NCBI GenBank assembly: GCA_019120335.1
Contig: DWVH01000069.1
Location: 1-64,000, forward strand
DNA: 64,000 bases
Source of the DNA: Candidatus Enterococcus stercoripullorum
Lineage (GTDB): Bacteria; Bacillota; Bacilli; Lactobacillales; Enterococcaceae
Direction: 5' to 3'
The notes below the pieces were generated by a model. That model saw only the letters and a program-made list of their open reading frames with translations. It was not told where the DNA came from and ran no database searches. Within the stretch, counting starts at the first letter, position 1, and the number at the start of each line of letters is the position of its first letter. The translations under genes were made by a program, and so were the position numbers. This document shows, one piece after another, positions 59,424-64,000 of this stretch.

Positions 59424-59484
59424 TTTTCATTTTCATCTCTCTTAGACTATAATGTTTTTCAATAATACATAAGAAGGTGATAAA

Positions 59485-59754
59485 ATGTTTGGTTATATTT
59501 ATTTTGGAGTGATAAACTTATTGACTTTTTGTGTGTTTGGGGTTGATAAACAGCGTGCTATGCGTCATAAATGGCGAATTAGTGAGGCAACATTATTTGG
59601 ACTATCGATAATTGGCGGAAGTGTCGGCGGTCTATTAGGGATGGTAGCCTTCCAACATAAAACGAGAAAATTTATGTTTCGTTATGGATTGCCTGTTATC
59701 TTTGCTATTCAATTTATTGTTGCCTTATTGTTAAAGGATTATATTTTTAAATAG
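59485..59754 (+). CDS. DUF1294 membrane protein
   Basis: An 89-residue protein with two or three membrane segments: FGVINLLTFCVFGVDK, the loop KQRAMRHKWRISEATLFGLSIIGGSVGGLLGM, and a C-terminal hydrophobic helix. The pattern VDKxxA-WRISE-GGxxGxLLGM is the DUF1294 signature, a family often fused to or near cold-shock domains in other bacteria. The function is unknown. The ATG follows AGAAGGTGA. A shared terminator follows. Confidence 0.85.
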   Translation: MFGYIYFGVINLLTFCVFGVDKQRAMRHKWRISEATLFGLSIIGGSVGGLLGMVAFQHKTRKFMFRYGLPVIFAIQFIVALLLKDYIFK

Positions 59755-59786
59755 GAAAAAGGACGCGTTGAGTCGTGTCCTTTTTT
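59755..59786. terminator. bidirectional terminator
   Basis: AAAAAGGACGCG pairs with CGTGTCCTTTTTT around a short loop. It lies between the convergent DUF1294 and MerR genes. Confidence 0.8.
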
Positions 59787-60561
59787 AGTGCATCATTTGT
59801 AGTTCTAAATGAGGATGGTGCATGTGGTAGGTGGCTTCAAAAGTTTCTAATATTAAGAACTGATGAAAGCCTTTTTGGATTAGTTGCTCTAGTTGTTGAT
59901 TAAGCTTATTTTTTTGAATATGACAAATACAAGCTTCTTGGTTTTGTAAATGAAGGATTTGAAGGTTCGCTGTTTGCTTGGTATGTCCTTCAATTTCTAA
60001 GACTAGATATTTTTTTAATTCTCCGTTTTGCCAACAGATAAAGCATCCCATACGATTATAGTATTGAATATGTCTTTCTTGGATACATTCCAACATTTTT
60101 TGTAAACCAACATAATATTCACTAGTAAAGAATTCTCCTTCGAAAGGTTGTAATAAATAGTCATTATGATCTTTAGTGACTGATAGTTCATGGGATTGGT
60201 GGACTTGTTTAGAAATATTTATCTGACTTTGTAAATTATGTAAGAAGGCGCGGTCTTTTTGTAATTGATTTTGCTTTTCTTCTAATAGTTGTTGCATCAA
60301 GTTGATGATTTTTTGCATATCTATTTTATTGTCTTGAATCATAAATTCTTGAATTTTTTTCAGTGGAATCCCATAATTTGCACACATTTTAATAATATTG
60401 ACATAAGTAACTTGATCATATGAATAATACCGATAACGATTGGTTTCATCGATATATCGTGGGGTTAATATTTGAATTTTTTCATAATAACGTAGGGCTT
60501 TAATGGGGATGCCGGTAAATTTAGCTAATTGATGAATGGTAAAAAGTTGAGATTTTTCCAC
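59785..60561 (-). CDS. MerR-family transcriptional activator
   Basis: The 258 residues start with a MerR winged HTH (FTIHQLAKFTGIPIKALRYYEKIQILTPRYID), then the second wing YRYYSYDQVTYVNII and a coiled-coil helix (about 75-120). The C-terminal part is an effector domain, not the short Cys loop of metal-sensing MerR proteins, and resembles multidrug-sensing BltR/BmrR types. It is divergent from the metal-ATPase gene, and the shared region holds a 19-bp-spacer promoter, so it probably controls that gene. Confidence 0.85.
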   Translation of the reverse strand: MEKSQLFTIHQLAKFTGIPIKALRYYEKIQILTPRYIDETNRYRYYSYDQVTYVNIIKMCANYGIPLKKIQEFMIQDNKIDMQKIINLMQQLLEEKQNQLQKDRAFLHNLQSQINISKQVHQSHELSVTKDHNDYLLQPFEGEFFTSEYYVGLQKMLECIQERHIQYYNRMGCFICWQNGELKKYLVLEIEGHTKQTANLQILHLQNQEACICHIQKNKLNQQLEQLIQKGFHQFLILETFEATYHMHHPHLELQMMH

Positions 60562-60569
60562 AATAACTC

Positions 60570-60600
60570 TTGAGTCTCCCTTTAAGGTATAGTTTATACT
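60570..60600 (+). promoter_or_regulatory. MerR-type promoter of the P1B ATPase gene
   Basis: TTGAGT (60570-60575) and TATACT (60595-60600) are separated by 19 bases, with the palindrome CCTTTAAGG inside the spacer. It is the expected target of the divergent MerR protein. Confidence 0.7.
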
Positions 60601-60644
60601 ATGAGTATAGCAAGGGAATTGATAAAAAGAAAGTAGGGATTATT

Positions 60645-62585
60645 ATGGATATTCATCATATACATCATCATGATTGTGAATACCATCATGCACATTCTCA
60701 TGAAGGTCATCATCATGAATCAAAAACAGCTTTATCATTATATTTTTTGGGAATTATTTTAACTATTTTGGCATTGATATTGCCACTTTCGCCAATGCTC
60801 AAACAAGTACTTTTTGCTTTGTCACTGTTCATTTCTGGTTATTATGTGATGTTTGAAGGAGTAGAAGATACCATTGAGAAAACGAAAATCCGGCATCGCT
60901 TTACACCTAATGCACATGTATTGATGACATTAGCTGCGATTGGTACGGTGTTGTTAGGTGAAGCACTAGAAGGCGCAGTGTTAATTTTTATTTTTGCGGG
61001 CGTTCATTTTTTGGAAGATTATGTGGAAGGAAAGAGCCGCCGAGAAATAACCAATTTAATGTCACTCAGTCCTAAAAAAGCTAAAAGATTAAATGAAAAT
61101 TATCAATTAGAAGAAGTGCTGGTTGAAGATTTACATGTAGGAGACTATATTCAAGTAGCAAATGGCGAACAAATTCCAATTGATGGTATGATTATTAAAG
61201 GGATAAGTAGTATTGATGAGTCCACTATCAACGGTGAATCCATACCGCGCGGAAAACAAGTGGGCGATACAGTATATGGTGCGACAATTAATCTTGATGC
61301 ACCACTTGTGATTCAAGTGACGAAAAAGTATTCACAGACTGTCTTTGCTAAGATTGTCCAAGTTGTTTCACAAACTCAACAAAATGTACCAAAGATTGCA
61401 ACAAAAATTGACCGTTATGAGCCAGTGTATGTTAATTTTGTCATTGGAATATTTATTTTATTACTACTTTTTGGCTCAATGTTGTTTGGGTGGAGTCGCG
61501 ATGTCTTACTCAATCGTTCGTTAGTGTTCTTAGTTTCAGCTTCTCCATGTGCTTTAGCTGTTTCTGTTGTACCAGCTACTTTAAGTGCCATTTCAAGTTT
61601 GGCTAGAGCGAAGACCTTGTTTAAAGGGGGAAACTACTTATATCAATTAAAAGAAGTGCAAGCCATCGCCTTTGATAAAACAGGAACTTTAACGCAAGGA
61701 AAACCGCAAGTCGTGAATTATGAGATGCAATCACGCGATGGGTTTACAAGTGAAGATTTCGTTCAATTGGCCGTTTCAATGGAAGCACAAGTCAATCATC
61801 CACTTGCCCAAGCGATTGTCACACGATTTTCTGATGTTGCACGATTAGAAGACATGGAAATAAAAAATGAAGTAGGTGTTGGTGTCAAGGGATTTTATCA
61901 GGGAAATGAATTTTTAATTGCGAAGCCTTCACACTTTACCGCTTTAGATACCTTTTGGCAAGAAAAAGTGACAAAAAATGAAAAAGCCGGCTGTACGGTT
62001 GTCTTATTTGCGCTTAATCAAGAAGTCATTGGTTATTTTGTGCTTCAAGATTTACCAAAAGAACAATCTGCTAAAGTTATTGCACAACTAAGAAAACAGA
62101 ATATCAAATCGATTATGATTACTGGTGATGCACAGTTGACGGCACAAAGCATAGCTAATAAATTAGAAATAGATGAAGTAATCAGTGAAGTATTACCAGA
62201 GGATAAAGCTGCAATTGTGCAGAAATTGCAACAAAAATATGATTTCGTGGCAATGGTCGGTGATGGTGTCAATGATGCACCTGCTTTAGCGAAAGCCGAT
62301 ATTGGGATTGCTATGGGACAAGGAAGTGATATTGCCATTGAAACAGCCGATATGATTTTGATGCAAGATGAATTGCCAAATATTACGCAGGCTATTCAAG
62401 TCTCTCGCCGTTTAGAGAAAATTACCTACCAAAATATGATTTTTGCCATGCTAAGTGTGCTCTGTTTAATTGGTTTAACTTTCTTTGGACATTTATCGGT
62501 TCTTGTTAGTGTTACGTTACATGAAGGAAGCACGATGCTTGTGTTGCTCAATTCATTACGTTTATTAAAATTAAGAAAGGAATGA
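60645..62585 (+). CDS. P1B-type heavy-metal-transporting ATPase with His-rich N-terminus
   Basis: Membrane pump of 646 residues. The N-terminus is strongly His-rich (MDIHHIHHHDCEYHHAHSHE), a likely metal-binding tail. The membrane metal-site motif is SASPCALAVS (about 297-306), followed by DKTGTLTQGKP (phosphorylated Asp344) and MVGDGVNDAPALAKADIGIAMG. The last helix has HEGSTMLVLLNSLRLL. SPC plus HEGST points to the P1B-4-like class (Co, Zn, Fe or Cd). The ATG follows AGTAGGG. It is under a MerR-type promoter. Confidence 0.9.
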   Translation: MDIHHIHHHDCEYHHAHSHEGHHHESKTALSLYFLGIILTILALILPLSPMLKQVLFALSLFISGYYVMFEGVEDTIEKTKIRHRFTPNAHVLMTLAAIGTVLLGEALEGAVLIFIFAGVHFLEDYVEGKSRREITNLMSLSPKKAKRLNENYQLEEVLVEDLHVGDYIQVANGEQIPIDGMIIKGISSIDESTINGESIPRGKQVGDTVYGATINLDAPLVIQVTKKYSQTVFAKIVQVVSQTQQNVPKIATKIDRYEPVYVNFVIGIFILLLLFGSMLFGWSRDVLLNRSLVFLVSASPCALAVSVVPATLSAISSLARAKTLFKGGNYLYQLKEVQAIAFDKTGTLTQGKPQVVNYEMQSRDGFTSEDFVQLAVSMEAQVNHPLAQAIVTRFSDVARLEDMEIKNEVGVGVKGFYQGNEFLIAKPSHFTALDTFWQEKVTKNEKAGCTVVLFALNQEVIGYFVLQDLPKEQSAKVIAQLRKQNIKSIMITGDAQLTAQSIANKLEIDEVISEVLPEDKAAIVQKLQQKYDFVAMVGDGVNDAPALAKADIGIAMGQGSDIAIETADMILMQDELPNITQAIQVSRRLEKITYQNMIFAMLSVLCLIGLTFFGHLSVLVSVTLHEGSTMLVLLNSLRLLKLRKE

Positions 62586-62613
62586 GGATGTTGCTAGAAA
62601 GTGAGATTGTACA

Positions 62614-62661
62614 TGTCTTACGCTATACACCATTATAAAGTCGGGAAGTGTGTAGCGTAAT
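62614..62661 (+). CDS. leader peptide upstream of the ABC-F gene
   Basis: A 15-codon ORF reads MSYAIHHYKVGKCVA. Its ATG is seven bases after AAAGTGAG, a usable ribosome site. It ends with TAA at 62659-62661, 52 bases before the ABC-F start. It lies exactly over a pair of complementary segments (62619-62631 and 62649-62661), the layout of ribosome-stalling leader peptides that control antibiotic-resistance genes. It has no other evident function. Confidence 0.6.
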
Positions 62662-62679
62662 TACCCGCGATTCCGACTA
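62619..62679 (+). promoter_or_regulatory. mutually exclusive RNA stems (attenuator candidate)
   Basis: Stem A: TTACGCTATACAC (62619-62631) with GTGTGTAGCGTAA (62649-62661), one wobble. Stem B: AGTCGGGAA (62640-62648) with TTCCGACT (62672-62679), one bulge. The left arm of B lies in the loop of A and its pairing would enclose the right arm of A. The two are therefore incompatible, and a ribosome stalled on the leader would favour B. No T run follows B, so control may be translational or the terminator is weak. Confidence 0.5.
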
Positions 62680-62713
62680 AGATAAGCATCCATACTTACC
62701 TAGGAGGAAAAAT

Positions 62714-64000
62714 ATGTCAAATATTCAAATTTCAAATTTAAGCTTTCAGTATGAAGGTAGTTTTGATACTATTTTTGATCAAGTGAATTTACACTTAGAT
62801 ACTACATGGAAATTAGGATTTATTGGTCGAAATGGACGAGGTAAAACCACCTTTTTAAAAATTTTAGCTGGACAACTACCCTATAAAGGTGAAATTCATG
62901 CTTCAGTACCAATGCTCTATTTTCCGTATGCCGTGCATGGTGAACAACGTATACAAATGGCCATTGAAGTCGCTCAAACAGTTAATCCACTGGCTGAAGA
63001 TTGGGAGATAATTCGCGAGTTGACCTTGCTACAATTTGATATTGAACATCTTTATTTGCAATATCAGCAATTATCAAATGGTGAGCAGACCAAGCTTCTT
63101 TTGGCAAGTCTTTTTGCCGGTGAAGCGCGCTTTTTATTAATTGATGAACCAACCAATCATTTGGATGACGAGGCAAGAGAGGCTGTAAGTCATTATTTAC
63201 AACAAAAATTAGGCTTTATTCTTGTTTCACATGATCGAAAGTTACTGGATAGTTGTATTGACCATGTTTTAGCATTAAATAAAGCTAATATCGAATTACA
63301 ACAAGGAAATTTTTCCAGTTGGTATGAAAACAAAAGGCGTCAAGAGCAATTTGAAATCCAGCAAAATGAATCGCTAAAAAAAGAAATCAAGCGTTTAGAT
63401 CAGAGTGCGCGCCAAAAAGCTGGGTGGTCAGACCAAGCGGAAGCAACTAAAATTGGCCATGGTGTAGCAGATCGCGGCTTTGTTGGTCATAAAGCGGCAA
63501 AAATGATGAAGCGCTCAAAAGTTCAAGAAGCGCGAATGAATCAAGCAATAGAAGATAAGAAAAAACTTTTAAAAAATGTTGAAGAAGTAGAGCAGTTAAC
63601 TTTACCTATTTTAGATTTTCCTAAAAAACGAATGATATATGTTGAAAATTTAAATATTTATTTTAATCAGCATGCCTTGTATGAAAATCCAGTCAGTTTT
63701 GAAGTCAATCAAGGGGATAGAGTGTTGATTGCTGGGAAAAATGGCTCAGGAAAATCCAATCTTTTAAAAGTTTTATTAGGTCAACATTCTCAGTATAAAG
63801 GGAAGGTCGAAATTAGTCTGCAATTAATGGTTGGTTATGTTGCGCAAGATGCTAGCTATATAAGTGGTACCTTTAAAGAATTTGCTCAAGATCAGCACTT
63901 GGATGTCACCCATTTATTGATGCTATTGCGAAAATTAGGGTTTGCACGTGAACAGTTTGAAAAAAATTTATCAGATTTAAGTGCTGGACAAAAGAAAAAA
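62714..64000 (+). CDS. ABC-F ribosomal protection ATPase, Lsa-like, partial at right edge
   Basis: The first 429 codons of a duplicated-ATPase protein without membrane segments. Walker A1 is GRNGRGKTT (about 37-45). The signature LSNGEQTK, LLIDEPTNHLDDEA and VSHDR complete the first domain. A charged linker with KAAKMMKRSK follows, then Walker A2 GKNGSGKSN and LSAGQKK. The start MSNIQISNLSFQYEG..FDQVNLHLDTTWKLGFIGRNG resembles the Lsa group, which protects ribosomes from lincosamides, pleuromutilins and streptogramin A. The C-terminal part lies beyond the window. The ATG follows TAGGAGG. Confidence 0.88.
   Translation, partial: MSNIQISNLSFQYEGSFDTIFDQVNLHLDTTWKLGFIGRNGRGKTTFLKILAGQLPYKGEIHASVPMLYFPYAVHGEQRIQMAIEVAQTVNPLAEDWEIIRELTLLQFDIEHLYLQYQQLSNGEQTKLLLASLFAGEARFLLIDEPTNHLDDEAREAVSHYLQQKLGFILVSHDRKLLDSCIDHVLALNKANIELQQGNFSSWYENKRRQEQFEIQQNESLKKEIKRLDQSARQKAGWSDQAEATKIGHGVADRGFVGHKAAKMMKRSKVQEARMNQAIEDKKKLLKNVEEVEQLTLPILDFPKKRMIYVENLNIYFNQHALYENPVSFEVNQGDRVLIAGKNGSGKSNLLKVLLGQHSQYKGKVEISLQLMVGYVAQDASYISGTFKEFAQDQHLDVTHLLMLLRKLGFAREQFEKNLSDLSAGQKKK

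Noticed and set aside
1..64000. CRISPR arrays, tRNA or rRNA genes, prophage
   Set aside because: I saw no spaced direct repeats, no tRNA cloverleaf or rRNA sequence, and no phage structural genes on reading both strands.

Overview
The window is a low-GC, AT-rich chromosomal segment of a Gram-positive coccus of the Lactobacillales, most likely an Enterococcus. Evidence is the gene order rimP-nusA-rnpM-ylxQ-infB-rbfA-truB-ribF, rbgA-rnhB-dprA-topA-trmFO-hslV-hslU-codY, and parE-parC, together with strong AGGAGG ribosome sites and frequent TTG/GTG starts. A ParC substitution at the quinolone hot spot, an Lsa-type ABC-F protein and a complete glycogen operon would fit a poultry-associated species such as the E. 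cecorum group. That species guess is an inference, because no rRNA is present.

Layout. 1-982: a decayed edge with an IS1380-like transposase stub and a broken XRE antitoxin-like gene. 983-6467: the nusA-infB translation/transcription operon, followed by a TetR gene. 7535-10820: truB, ribF, a small reverse-strand gene and hemW. 11009-22348: an accessory stretch with membrane proteins, a GDPD phosphodiesterase, flavin enzymes, an SDR and a SNF2 helicase. This stretch holds several broken genes: an LLM flavoprotein, a CMD-cupin protein, a fumarate-reductase remnant and a GT8 glycosyltransferase. 22362-38335: conserved housekeeping genes for ribosome assembly, RNase HII, DprA, topoisomerase I, TrmFO, HslVU, CodY, PlsY and topoisomerase IV. 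38617-42840: the anaerobic pyruvate formate-lyase pair and a manganese pyrophosphatase. 44197-54204: a glycogen operon glgB-glgC-glgD-glgA-glgP plus a GH13 debranching or neopullulanase-like enzyme. 54323-59754: small metabolic genes and a twice-frameshifted MATE pump. 59785-64000: a MerR regulator divergent from a His-rich P1B metal ATPase, then an Lsa-type ABC-F gene that runs off the window and is preceded by a leader-peptide region.

How the genes work together. GlgC/GlgD make ADP-glucose, GlgA extends chains, GlgB branches them, GlgP shortens them to glucose-1-phosphate, and the GH13 enzyme probably handles limit dextrins. PflB/PflA and the LDH-like enzyme are alternative fates for pyruvate. 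CodY boxes in front of hslV suggest that CodY feeds back on its own operon.

The most interesting signals are regulatory. They are a six-codon leader ORF and hairpin directly abutting glgC, a 15-codon leader peptide with competing stems before the ABC-F gene, a dprA ribosome site buried in a terminator-like hairpin, and 19-bp-spacer MerR-type promoters, one of which has no MerR gene next to it. I did not find an obviously new multi-gene defence or CRISPR system.
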